Assembly (NCBI GenBank): GCA_937901255.1
Contig: CALCHN010000038.1
Coordinates: forward strand, 1 to 26,156
Length of the DNA stretch: 26,156 nt
Direction: 5' to 3'
DNA from: an uncultured Flavobacteriales bacterium
GTDB lineage: Bacteria > Bacteroidota > Bacteroidia > Flavobacteriales_E > Vicingaceae
Shown one piece after another: positions 1 through 9,482 of this stretch. The notes under the pieces are model-generated. The model was not told the DNA's origin, searched no databases, and saw only the letters and a program-made list of their open reading frames with translations. The stretch's first letter is position 1. The number at the start of each line of letters is the position of its first letter. The position numbers and the translations under genes are program-made.

Positions 1-60
1 AACATTTACAATGGGTAACATTTATACTGGATATAAAACATGGTAACTTTTACAACGGGG
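1..60. repeat. Degenerate short tandem repeats at window edge
   Basis: Three related units of about 15-17 bp occur at 1-15, 16-30 and 44-60, each with a core like TAACATTTA or TAACTTTTA followed by a G-rich end (TGGG, CTGG or CGGGG). The first two are directly adjacent and the third is separated by 13 bp. Multiple short internal repeats of this sort are known near the ends of some transposable elements, for example the IS21 family, but no transposase lies in the window and no outer boundary can be seen. Identity is unresolved; the repetition itself is clear. Confidence 0.45.
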
Positions 61-90
61 TAATTTAAATCACATTATCTTTAAATAATA

Positions 91-116
91 GAGCCCCAAC
101 TTGCGTTGAGGCTCTT
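91..116 (-). terminator. Hairpin terminator downstream of the RHS locus
   Basis: GAGCCCCAAC and GTTGAGGCTC form a 10-bp stem with a TTGC loop. Read as minus-strand RNA, the single mismatch becomes a G-U pair, so the stem is continuous. It lies 55 nt beyond the last stop codon of the minus-strand block, so it could end that transcript. The plus-strand side has the better T-rich tail (TTATTTTATTTTT), so it could also stop transcription arriving from the left, acting in both directions. Confidence 0.6.
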
Positions 117-170
117 ATTTTATTTTTAAAACCTGATGAATAGTATACTACCTAAGCTAAATTAAATCTT

Positions 171-461
171 TTAATAATTATTAAATACATAAAGTTTAAA
201 TTGAGGAAATAACCAAAAAATAGTTATTATATTTAATATTATCATAAGTATATCAAATGTCTTGTTTTTATACTTCCCTATAACATAGACTATCAATGAT
301 ATTATCGCAGGAGCTACAAACCAAACATACGCTAACAAATAATACACAACTATAGCAAACTTTGATACAGTAACATTTCCCTCAAAAATAAAAATGGGTA
401 TCACAAAAAGCAATAGGTTTAATATTGATAGAACTATATTTATTTTTTTATAAATCGTCAT
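171..461 (-). CDS. Small multi-pass membrane protein, candidate immunity protein
   Basis: A 96-residue protein that is almost entirely hydrophobic. Likely membrane segments are at about residues 8-26, 35-62 (long enough for one long or two short helices) and 71-88, with short Lys-rich links. I recognise no family. The frame can also be opened at a TTG (476) that overlaps the stop of the upstream RHS gene. I chose the ATG at 461, which starts 11 nt after that stop and leaves a compact protein that begins just before the first membrane helix. It is the last gene of the minus-strand block and directly follows the toxin-like C-terminus of the RHS giant. That is the standard place for the cognate immunity gene in polymorphic toxin loci, so a protective inner-membrane role is inferred from position and size only. 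Confidence 0.7.
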   Translation of the reverse strand: MTIYKKINIVLSILNLLLFVIPIFIFEGNVTVSKFAIVVYYLLAYVWFVAPAIISLIVYVIGKYKNKTFDILMIILNIITIFWLFPQFKLYVFNNY

Positions 462-472
462 AATTATCTTAT

Positions 473-3400
473 TCAAAATTGTGGAGATGATTGTTTTACC
501 ACTTTAGTTTTGTCTGTCGGAGCCATATTAGGTAATTTAAACATCTCCTTAATAACATCCATATTTAATGGCTTAGGGTTAATAGCGTCATTTAATTGGT
601 CTTTCCATAACTCAGGGGTATTATGTGTATTATGCATCCCGCCTCCTGAAACATCAATATTTGTTGCCCCTTCAAATGTTCTGCCTGCTGGCCCCATTTC
701 TCCAGATACAACAGGAATAGAACCATTAAATGTTGGTATAACAATTGGACCAGCAGGTCCATGTATTACACTTACTCCATCAGAAAAATTATACAAATCA
801 CCTCCTGAAATTTGTACAGGGTCTCCGTTTTGGTAAATTTGGATGTGTTTAGCGGTAACATCATCATCTAACTGATATTCTCTTACAGGAGTATTTATAG
901 TGATTAAATAATTTACATCATACCCTTTCTTCTTTAATATATTTGCAGCCATAATCCCTACATTTCCGCCATGACTATGTCCCACTATAGTTAATGGTTG
1001 GCTAGGGTCTCTATTATCTATAATCAAGTTAGCAAACTGTTTAGCGGCTCTTCTTCTAGCCCTATCAACATTATTACCAGACCATTTTAATGCAAATGCT
1101 GTGGTATTCCCAACAATCTCTTTTACAGTCGATATAGACTGTACTGGCACTGGTTTTTTATTCGCCCAAGTTCCATGTATGTAAAATGCCTCTAAACCAT
1201 CTAAATCGATTGCTTGTATAGGACTGTTACTTGCAAACTGATAAGGAGATAAATCCGCATACTTCTTCCCGTGTATTATTATAGGGTCAGGAGTTGGGAA
1301 GCGAGCTAATCGTTTCATATACATTCTTTCACCATAATCTTGCCAGTCCCCTAATTCTTCATCTGTAGGCTTTCCGTTAAAATCGTACCTATAATCCGTA
1401 GGGTTGTATGTTCTGCCAGGCATATCCATCCCAAATGGATAATAATCGGAGTAACTTTTTACATCTGGTTCATAATAAGAATATAAGTTACCTGAATACA
1501 TTTCTGCTATTTGATCATCTGATAATGCATTATCAAATATCATTAAATTGTCTACTTGTATATTAGAATATCCACCTGCTGCATCAATAGCTCCTATTTT
1601 CATTTCTCTACCTGAAATATTATTAATTGAAGCTCCTGTTGGTAACGTTTCTGTATCTTCAAGCACCCCATTAACATAAATGCTTATGGTATTTCCCTCT
1701 CTTTTACCTACTAAAAAATACCACTGTCCTGTATTGGTAACAGGAGTGGATTTGCTAGCAATATATAATGTGGAACCTACCTCAACTAAAAATGAAGGAC
1801 CGTTTGTAGTTCCTGTTGCTCCTGTATTTAAATTGATTAACCATTCATTTGTTCCAGAAGAAGCTCCTGTGTTCCATTTACCCACAACTCCATTCCCCCA
1901 ACTTAATTGAGATATTTTTTTAGCCCATACGGCAACTGTAAAATCTCTTGTGCCAAAGTCTAATCTAGCATCATCAGCAAATTCAACATAATCTCCTGTA
2001 TTGGTTTCTATTACATCTGAGCCATCATAGCCCACACTTGAAACATAAGTGGCAGTATTGGTTACAGGGTCTAAACCGCTACCATTTACCTCACTATCAT
2101 CGGTATTTTCAAAATCCCAATGATAATTCAACTCAGATGGTTTCATAGGAAACTTTCTATCTGAAAGTGTAACTAAAACGTTCCCTAAATGATTGCTTTT
2201 TTCGTAAATTTTATTACCTATGTTGTGCGAATAGTTATTTATAAAATTAAGCTTAGGTGCAAGCACTATAGGACCAGGTGCTTGCACGTTTACCAACGAA
2301 GAAGAGGTAAATGAGCCGGGATAGCCTGAGGTGTTTATGGTCATGTTGTTGCTCAGCACGGTAATATCTACAAAGTTTCCAGCAAATATACGTAATAATC
2401 CGCTACCAAGGTTTTCTACTGCCCCATTATTTACAATATAATCGGTAGGATTGGCAGTTGCCGGTACAGTAAGATAAATGTCGGCAAAATGGGCTTCTAT
2501 AAGGGCATCAATACTGGGTTCTGTGGGATCCACACTAATGCTTATAGTTTCATCGCTGTTCAAGAAAACAGGTTGAGAAGGGTCTATTGCCGCCATTACA
2601 TCTCCAGGCAACGAAATTGGACCGGAAGAAAAATCGGCATTAAAATAAGTAACCTGAGTTTTGGGTTGTATGTCTAATCCTAATCTGCTACTGCCGTATA
2701 TGGTACGCTCGGATAAGACGGTGGTGCTTTTATAGGTGTTTCCGCTTATAAAATCAATGTTATTTTCATACACTGCCAGTATGTTTCCTGAGGCATCTCT
2801 TTGGTAGGTATAGGTTGTCCACTCGTTTTGGGGTTTTAGCGTATTGTTTGCCAACTTGGGTTTCACTATTTTCGCAATACGGTTTCCGGCAGCGTCATAC
2901 CTGAATTCGAGGTCGGGATGTCCAAAATCGGAATAATGTATTTTTTGTACTTTATGGTAGGTATCCCATGTAATTTGGTCTATTTGTTCGCTTACATCGC
3001 CTATAAGTTGTCCTATAGGGTCGTAGGTATAGTTGTTTGAAGCTTGTGTAATTCCAATATCAGTAGTGTTCACCACTCCGTTGTTATCAATAATCTGTGT
3101 TAACTTGTTAGTACTAAAATTGGGTGAAACAGGTGGCGTGGAAACTGATCCATCAGCATAGAGGTATCCGGTAGCTCCTGCTTCCAAATATCCATTGGCA
3201 TTATTGGCATATTTATATTTTATATCGTCCATGTTAAACGTTCCAACACCCACTCCTATATCGTTATTTCGTTTCAGTTCGGTAATGTTTCCATTTAAAT
3301 CGTAATGGTGCTCGGTTTGATAATGTCCATTATCGGTAGCACTTAAAAAAGAATTGGTTGTGGGTACGGTGGCATCTGTAAATACATTGCTACTGCGAAT

Positions 3401-6400
3401 ACGGTTGGCTGGATCGTAACGATAAGCCACACCATGCACCGGCAGCAGGTTGTTAAGGTTATCAAGCAATGCAGTGGTCATTAATCGGATGTTGCCATTG
3501 TAGAGTGATTTGGCTGCCGTTTCGAGATTAGAGCCAGATATGTCTGCCAAAAAGTAATTGCCGGCAGCTATGGTATTGTTAATGGCATTGTAATCTCCAT
3601 CAAAATAACCTAAGCTATAACCAAAGGCATCGGTAGCAAAATGACTGTTAAAACCATTCATTGTTAAATCTGCATCTTTTCCTATGTCTCTGTTGGCTTT
3701 AAGTGTATTGGAGTTTACGCCTTTAAGCCATCCTTGCAAGGTGTAGGCATAATCGGTTCCGGCAACTTGTTTTTCACCAATTTCTGTTCGTGCCAATGGA
3801 CCAAACTCGTAATAGAAATACTTGGCATCGGTATCCCAAATATGGTTGTCTTTACTTGTTTCTGCATGGGTAATTCGGTTATCGGCATCATAATAATAAC
3901 GATGAATAAACTGATCGAACCTCCCGGGCTGATAGGTAACTTTGTTTACATTTCCGCTCACTAAATCATACTCGTAAGTTAATTTTTTAACTACCGAACC
4001 GGAAGCTATAAGGGAAAGGTGTTTGTTTTCCTGAATAAGCTCATTTACATTTCCGTGAATATCATAACTGTAGTGCGTTCCGTAATCGTAAGTAGCATCA
4101 ACAGGGTCGCCATTCACATCCAAATCATGCGTTTCTTCACGGGTTACGGAAGTTACCCGAGTTCTGAGTTCTTTTTGTCCACCATTGGCAAATAAAGCGT
4201 CCACAGCGCCATTAAGTGGTTCATCGTAAAAAGTTTTGGTTACTTGTTTTTTTACGGTTGCCGGATAAACAGTAGATGTAATTAAGCCTGTTTTTCCTGT
4301 TAGCCAAGGTAAAAATTCTTCTTCATAATACAACAAGATATCATCTGTAATTTCAGTCGTACTTTCTACTTCGCCTACTTCGGTGGTTCTGCCTAATGCA
4401 TCATAAACAATGTAGTTATATACATAGGAAGAGGGAACGGCTGCTTGCTTGGCATTTTGAGATAATAGTTGTCTTCCCAATACATCATACCAAAATTTGG
4501 TTACTCCTCCATCGGGGGTAGATTGCCAAATGAGTTTGTTATAGCTATCGTATTTATACTGAGTAATAAGGGTATGCTCCACATTTTGATGTTCTGTTCC
4601 TAAAGGATTGGAAACAACATCATAAGGATTGATACGATGGTCATCAATATCGTCATAAAAAGCTCCATTGCTTACTAAATCTGTTGATTCGGGTATAACC
4701 CCTTCGGGTGGTACGGTTTTAATTAAGTTCCCTGCTTGGTCGTAATAGTAAAGGGTGTACATGTATTCGTTTAGCTCGTAGCTAGCGGTAAAGGTTTCGC
4801 GGGTGTTAGTATCTGCTATATCCTCCATACATTTAGCAAGGTAATTTGTTTCAAAAGCTGCTATAGTATCAGCAAGTTGTTGTTCCCACAGGTTAAGGTA
4901 ATTGAGTAAATTGGTGGCATTTAGTTCGGCAGCACAATCCTCTTCGGGGTCTGTTATTTGTAAATTAGCATTGCAACGGAAAAGGTCGGGCAAATCAACA
5001 AAATCGGTATTTTCTGTATAGTTTAATGGAGCACCATCATCGGCAACACATTGGTTCATTAGGGTTTCTATATCGGTTCCTGAATAGCTTGTTCCAAATT
5101 CTGTATTTATTAAAGAAGCTACCGCTGCAGCTTCGTCACTATCGAGGTTATAAGGGTCATAATCGATAGCAGCCTCAGGATCATAAAAACGAGTATTAAT
5201 AAAAAAGGCTAAGGCATCACACTTGCAGTTAATACATTCTAACAAAGGCGGAAAATCTATCATATCGCCTACGGTATCACGACAAAAATTATCCCAGCGT
5301 TCTACATCTTCTGGAGTGTAAGTTATTCCTATTAGTGAAGTTAACGCATCAGCAATATCATTATAGTCTCCTGCCGAAAAAGGTGGTGCAATGGATAATG
5401 TTGCTGCATAATCGGTAAGTTGGGTGCAGTTACATTCGGTAGTAGAGGCTGATGTAGCAGGAAATGTTGGTGGATAAACCAGGGTAGTATTGCAACCTGA
5501 CAAGTAATGTGTTATTACCTCTTGGAAGGTTTCAAGAGAAGTAGTACCATCATCTGATGCTAATATACTTGTTGTTCCTCCATCTCCATCGGAGCTGCCA
5601 ACAGGAGGATTTAAAGTACATCCTAATTGACAAATAGCAATTAAATCGGTTTCGAGGTCGTCTATTTGTTGTTGGGTTAAGCTTGCTGTTACAATGCAGG
5701 AAGCAAGTTGGTTTAACCAATCTTGAGCACTATTTTCACAATCGGCTTCGCACGTAGCTATACCTACACTAACTGCAGGAAGCGTCTGTGAGGTATTCGG
5801 ATTAGAATTATAGGTATCAAAAGCAAGGTTACGATACCAAACTAAGGTAAACCAGTCTTGCTCATTAACACCGGTGGTGCTGGGATAATCTTGATCTCTG
5901 GTCATGTTATAACTCGTTAAATCTAAGACTTCTGGAAGCGTATTATCCGTTAACACATCAGGATTCCAGTATTCATAATGATGAGCACTTCCTTCATAAA
6001 AATTACCACATGCTCTCCAATTATCCTTAAATTCTTTATATAAAATGTAATCTCTGTAAAATTTGTACACGCCTCTAAAAAATTGGTATTTGTTTTGTTT
6101 GGTTACATCTGCACCAGTTTTATCAAGGATACCCGGAAAATTGGCAGTTCCATCTCCGTGGATGGTTTTGTAAAAATCTATAACATACTGAGGAAGTCCT
6201 GCCGGAGAGGTACCTGCAATATCAGCAGGATCATCCATTACATACCAAATGCTATGAAAATAAGCAGGGTTTGTGCCATCATTTATTTCCAGGAATTTTT
6301 TTAGCTTGTTGGTTATCCATACAGATGCAACAACACCTGCACCTTGGTCATCTACAAACTGAAGTGATAAATTTGAGGTTTGACATCTTAAAGGATCAAA

Positions 6401-9400
6401 TAAAGGGTCGATTAAAAAATCAGTACCCGATGTAGGCGTATCAGTTGCATCCATATACAATACATTATTGATATTATCTGTGGGTCCATTAGTAGTGGTA
6501 GAAGTTAAAAGTCCCATCGGGTTTAAAAAATCCATGTATTCGAGGTTACCTCCCGAAATAACTTGTTTTTGTTTTTTGGAAAGAGCCATGTCTGACCCCA
6601 TCATCATGTATTTATCAAAATCAGCAATATACGCTCTCGGTATAGTACAAGTATTCAATTCTCCATCATAAACCACAAGACTATCTAAACAATTGTATTC
6701 ATAAGCACAATATTCGGGGTGATAATGTGCCACAAAAGTATCTAACCAATTAGGGTATATTGATTCCCATGGAGCTTGATTCCAGTTAGCTCTAATCTCA
6801 TCCCAGGTATATTCTGTAGAACCTGTTTTAAAATCGAAAATATCATTAGGAGCTGTTGTTGAGTTGACACCGTCAGCACTTTCTAACCAACCATTAATGT
6901 CATAGGTAAATGTACTAGGAGGATTTCCATCATTTAAGATAGGATTTCCGTTGACATCTAAATCCAATGAACCATCGGGTAATAACATATATTTTTGATG
7001 TATGTTATCAAAATATTGTCCTCCCGGACTCATATGGCTTTTCATTAATTCATAGCGTTGCTCGCAAAGACTGGTAGGGGTAATGAAGGCTTCATCGCAT
7101 TCCAATTCACAAGCTGCAACAAAATCTAAGTAATCAGTATAAGTATAAGGATCCCCTAAAGCATCTTCACTATTTCCCTCTTCATCATAGTAAACGGTAA
7201 CATTTTGTTGTGATACCTCATCAAAATAAATTTCAATGAATGCTTCGGCACATATTCCTTCACAAGAGTTGTTGCAAGTAACAGGATCTGGTTCAACGTA
7301 AGGAACACATTGTTGCAACGAATTAGTCATATTGTCTCTAATGAGTTCTTCAAATTCAGCCAAATAAGAAGCGGTAGTTGGAGCATGTACTTTTAGGGTT
7401 TTATTAATGGTATAAGTACCTACATCTAACGGTCCTAAATCAAAAGTAATTGCTGCTTGTGTAAGTGGATTGGTAATTACTACCGGAGATGGATTAGTTA
7501 AAGGTGATGGTGTTGTTACCGTCATTAAATCTACTCCGTTTTCATCTAACACTTTAATGTCCAGGGTATAGGTACACTCAAAAGGATTAACACCTGATGT
7601 AAAATTATTTAAACAAGCTTCTACATAATCCATTGAGCTTAATGTATAATTAATAGTAACATTTGTAGCAGGTGTGGATATGGTAAGTACTGAAGAAGAG
7701 GAAGATGTAGTTCCGTTTACATTGTTGTTGGCTAACAAATCTCTTGTAATGAACACATCTGTCGGTTTATAATCCAGGGGTAATAAATTATCAGGAGTAT
7801 TTCCTGCTAATGCTGTGGCTATGGTTCTCCCTTCTTTATCTAAATAAGAAACGTTTACTTGTCCGTTAGGGTCTTTTACCATATTTTTTTGATAAAAGGA
7901 ACTTGGTCCTACTTCGTTTCCAAACAAACGCTCTATTTCCATATCGGCAGGTGTACCATAGTAATATTTGGTAGTATTTATTGTTCCATGTTGCAATTGG
8001 TCGCCTACAGAAGCTTGTTCTGTTATACGGTCTGTACCATCTCTTTTATAAGTAGTTCTGCTAAATGGGAACTCATTGGCATTGGCTGTATAATCTCTGT
8101 ATAAGGACGATGAGGTATTGTTTTCAGAATAATATTGACTGGTTAAACTAACACTACCAGGAGTGGTAGCCGGCATTGGGTCGGGTCCTCCTCCGGTTGT
8201 AGCATGATTTACATCTGCATCATAATTTTCTTTATAGTATTCTCCATTAAAGGGAGCGGTTCCATTCTCGTAAAAACCTATTCCTTTTGAAGGTACAGGT
8301 GTTGGAAGGGTATTAATGGCAGGTCGTCCTTCAAAATCGTACATGGTTTCTGCTACAATGGCATTTTGATCAGTATTTAAAATGGTGGTACTTTGTCTAA
8401 CTCTTGAACTTCCATCAAAATACTGAATGCCTTCTTTTCGTTTGCCTTCTTCAGCATAAGCTACTTTATACGTCCAGTTTTTTTCTTTATCTAACCCTTC
8501 ATAAGGAAAGGCATAGCCCGCAGTATATGCATTAGCAACAGTTCCTGTAAATGGAATAGTAAAATCACCTGTTGTGGTTAAATTATAATTTCCATTTACT
8601 AAATCTATTCCTACTGGACGAACTCTATATACAATCATTCCGCTGGGATAGGCTAAAGAAACAGTATAATGGTTATTAGTTGTATTGATTCTTGTGGCTT
8701 CTTTCCAATCATAAATAGCAGTTGAAGTTTGAATAGTTGTCATTAAACTGTTTAAATCATCACTTATATCCACAAACACCCATTCTAAATCAAAACTTTC
8801 TGCTCCTAGCGGGTATTCCCAAGTAAGTAATAATTCATTTTTTAAAGGATCCTCATCGTTTATTATATGTCTATTTGGTGATACTGTAGTTATTAAGGGT
8901 ACGGGAGATAGAGGATAATAGCGTTCTACTTCTGAACTCAATTCAAAATAAACGTCTTCAGGTAGAAATGAAGTGGCAACAGTTGCTCCTAAATTAGTTG
9001 TAAACGAAATAGCAGTTACACTAATTTCTGCTTCCATATAGCCTAAATAGCGTTGAACATCAATGTCTTTATACGTAGGAGAGCTTCCATCAATGTTATA
9101 ATCTATGGAAAGTACCTGGTTGGTTAGCGTTACTGTTGAATAGGCTGCTGTAACTAAAGTAATATCATAAGTCACTGTTAAGTTAAATTCTGTTCCTATG
9201 GGGTTGCCAGACATGTCAAATTCGGGAAATAAGGATTCTTCGTATTTTAAAGTAGCAAAAATAGTGGCTGATTTAACAGAAGGCGTAACAGGTGGAGCAT
9301 AAAGTCCGGTGTGTTGTTGGTCGGCAATACTAAGATAGCCCACATTATCAATAGACGGACCGTTAAGGTAGGTCATTATTTTATCATTGCCGCCATAACT

Positions 9401-9460
9401 TAACAAACTGAAAACCATTCCAACTGCTAAGACTATTATTTTGTTTACTTGTTTTGCCAT
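473..9460 (-). CDS. Giant RHS repeat protein with C-terminal lipase-like toxin domain
   Basis: A 2,995-residue secreted protein. In order: signal peptide (1 to ~23, start MAKQVNKIIVLAVG); FN3-like stretch (~185-270); DUF6443-like N-terminal RHS region (~320-620); Cys-rich region with CxxxC and CxC motifs (~725-1545); about ten YD repeats such as YDVLGR, YDLNGN and YDAAGN (~1570-2240); the motif HLGNVLVTLSD; an inserted LamG/jellyroll-like domain (~2445-2650); RHS core with YYPFGM and SPYQFASNSPIQ, ending at DLDGLE (~2755). The last ~240 residues form an alpha/beta-hydrolase-like tip with an IHGTW oxyanion-type motif, nucleophile elbow GHSHGG (Ser ~2829), Asp ~2880 in NGDPVQ and His 2943/2946. 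RHS cores form shells that enclose variable toxic tips; this tip probably acts on lipids or esters. The frame opens at 9523, but the ATG at 9460 gives a clean signal peptide and 22 nt after the upstream gene. Confidence 0.92.
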   Translation of the reverse strand: MAKQVNKIIVLAVGMVFSLLSYGGNDKIMTYLNGPSIDNVGYLSIADQQHTGLYAPPVTPSVKSATIFATLKYEESLFPEFDMSGNPIGTEFNLTVTYDITLVTAAYSTVTLTNQVLSIDYNIDGSSPTYKDIDVQRYLGYMEAEISVTAISFTTNLGATVATSFLPEDVYFELSSEVERYYPLSPVPLITTVSPNRHIINDEDPLKNELLLTWEYPLGAESFDLEWVFVDISDDLNSLMTTIQTSTAIYDWKEATRINTTNNHYTVSLAYPSGMIVYRVRPVGIDLVNGNYNLTTTGDFTIPFTGTVANAYTAGYAFPYEGLDKEKNWTYKVAYAEEGKRKEGIQYFDGSSRVRQSTTILNTDQNAIVAETMYDFEGRPAINTLPTPVPSKGIGFYENGTAPFNGEYYKENYDADVNHATTGGGPDPMPATTPGSVSLTSQYYSENNTSSSLYRDYTANANEFPFSRTTYKRDGTDRITEQASVGDQLQHGTINTTKYYYGTPADMEIERLFGNEVGPSSFYQKNMVKDPNGQVNVSYLDKEGRTIATALAGNTPDNLLPLDYKPTDVFITRDLLANNNVNGTTSSSSSVLTISTPATNVTINYTLSSMDYVEACLNNFTSGVNPFECTYTLDIKVLDENGVDLMTVTTPSPLTNPSPVVITNPLTQAAITFDLGPLDVGTYTINKTLKVHAPTTASYLAEFEELIRDNMTNSLQQCVPYVEPDPVTCNNSCEGICAEAFIEIYFDEVSQQNVTVYYDEEGNSEDALGDPYTYTDYLDFVAACELECDEAFITPTSLCEQRYELMKSHMSPGGQYFDNIHQKYMLLPDGSLDLDVNGNPILNDGNPPSTFTYDINGWLESADGVNSTTAPNDIFDFKTGSTEYTWDEIRANWNQAPWESIYPNWLDTFVAHYHPEYCAYEYNCLDSLVVYDGELNTCTIPRAYIADFDKYMMMGSDMALSKKQKQVISGGNLEYMDFLNPMGLLTSTTTNGPTDNINNVLYMDATDTPTSGTDFLIDPLFDPLRCQTSNLSLQFVDDQGAGVVASVWITNKLKKFLEINDGTNPAYFHSIWYVMDDPADIAGTSPAGLPQYVIDFYKTIHGDGTANFPGILDKTGADVTKQNKYQFFRGVYKFYRDYILYKEFKDNWRACGNFYEGSAHHYEYWNPDVLTDNTLPEVLDLTSYNMTRDQDYPSTTGVNEQDWFTLVWYRNLAFDTYNSNPNTSQTLPAVSVGIATCEADCENSAQDWLNQLASCIVTASLTQQQIDDLETDLIAICQLGCTLNPPVGSSDGDGGTTSILASDDGTTSLETFQEVITHYLSGCNTTLVYPPTFPATSASTTECNCTQLTDYAATLSIAPPFSAGDYNDIADALTSLIGITYTPEDVERWDNFCRDTVGDMIDFPPLLECINCKCDALAFFINTRFYDPEAAIDYDPYNLDSDEAAAVASLINTEFGTSYSGTDIETLMNQCVADDGAPLNYTENTDFVDLPDLFRCNANLQITDPEEDCAAELNATNLLNYLNLWEQQLADTIAAFETNYLAKCMEDIADTNTRETFTASYELNEYMYTLYYYDQAGNLIKTVPPEGVIPESTDLVSNGAFYDDIDDHRINPYDVVSNPLGTEHQNVEHTLITQYKYDSYNKLIWQSTPDGGVTKFWYDVLGRQLLSQNAKQAAVPSSYVYNYIVYDALGRTTEVGEVESTTEITDDILLYYEEEFLPWLTGKTGLITSTVYPATVKKQVTKTFYDEPLNGAVDALFANGGQKELRTRVTSVTREETHDLDVNGDPVDATYDYGTHYSYDIHGNVNELIQENKHLSLIASGSVVKKLTYEYDLVSGNVNKVTYQPGRFDQFIHRYYYDADNRITHAETSKDNHIWDTDAKYFYYEFGPLARTEIGEKQVAGTDYAYTLQGWLKGVNSNTLKANRDIGKDADLTMNGFNSHFATDAFGYSLGYFDGDYNAINNTIAAGNYFLADISGSNLETAAKSLYNGNIRLMTTALLDNLNNLLPVHGVAYRYDPANRIRSSNVFTDATVPTTNSFLSATDNGHYQTEHHYDLNGNITELKRNNDIGVGVGTFNMDDIKYKYANNANGYLEAGATGYLYADGSVSTPPVSPNFSTNKLTQIIDNNGVVNTTDIGITQASNNYTYDPIGQLIGDVSEQIDQITWDTYHKVQKIHYSDFGHPDLEFRYDAAGNRIAKIVKPKLANNTLKPQNEWTTYTYQRDASGNILAVYENNIDFISGNTYKSTTVLSERTIYGSSRLGLDIQPKTQVTYFNADFSSGPISLPGDVMAAIDPSQPVFLNSDETISISVDPTEPSIDALIEAHFADIYLTVPATANPTDYIVNNGAVENLGSGLLRIFAGNFVDITVLSNNMTINTSGYPGSFTSSSLVNVQAPGPIVLAPKLNFINNYSHNIGNKIYEKSNHLGNVLVTLSDRKFPMKPSELNYHWDFENTDDSEVNGSGLDPVTNTATYVSSVGYDGSDVIETNTGDYVEFADDARLDFGTRDFTVAVWAKKISQLSWGNGVVGKWNTGASSGTNEWLINLNTGATGTTNGPSFLVEVGSTLYIASKSTPVTNTGQWYFLVGKREGNTISIYVNGVLEDTETLPTGASINNISGREMKIGAIDAAGGYSNIQVDNLMIFDNALSDDQIAEMYSGNLYSYYEPDVKSYSDYYPFGMDMPGRTYNPTDYRYDFNGKPTDEELGDWQDYGERMYMKRLARFPTPDPIIIHGKKYADLSPYQFASNSPIQAIDLDGLEAFYIHGTWANKKPVPVQSISTVKEIVGNTTAFALKWSGNNVDRARRRAAKQFANLIIDNRDPSQPLTIVGHSHGGNVGIMAANILKKKGYDVNYLITINTPVREYQLDDDVTAKHIQIYQNGDPVQISGGDLYNFSDGVSVIHGPAGPIVIPTFNGSIPVVSGEMGPAGRTFEGATNIDVSGGGMHNTHNTPELWKDQLNDAINPKPLNMDVIKEMFKLPNMAPTDKTKVVKQSSPQF

Positions 9461-9482
9461 GATAGTATTGTTATTATTTATG

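Noticed and set aside
510..836. Open plus-strand frame opposite the RHS toxin tip
   Set aside because: It is the antisense shadow of a well-supported alpha/beta-hydrolase domain, with no recognisable protein features of its own. The same holds for the other plus-strand frames opposite the large minus-strand genes.
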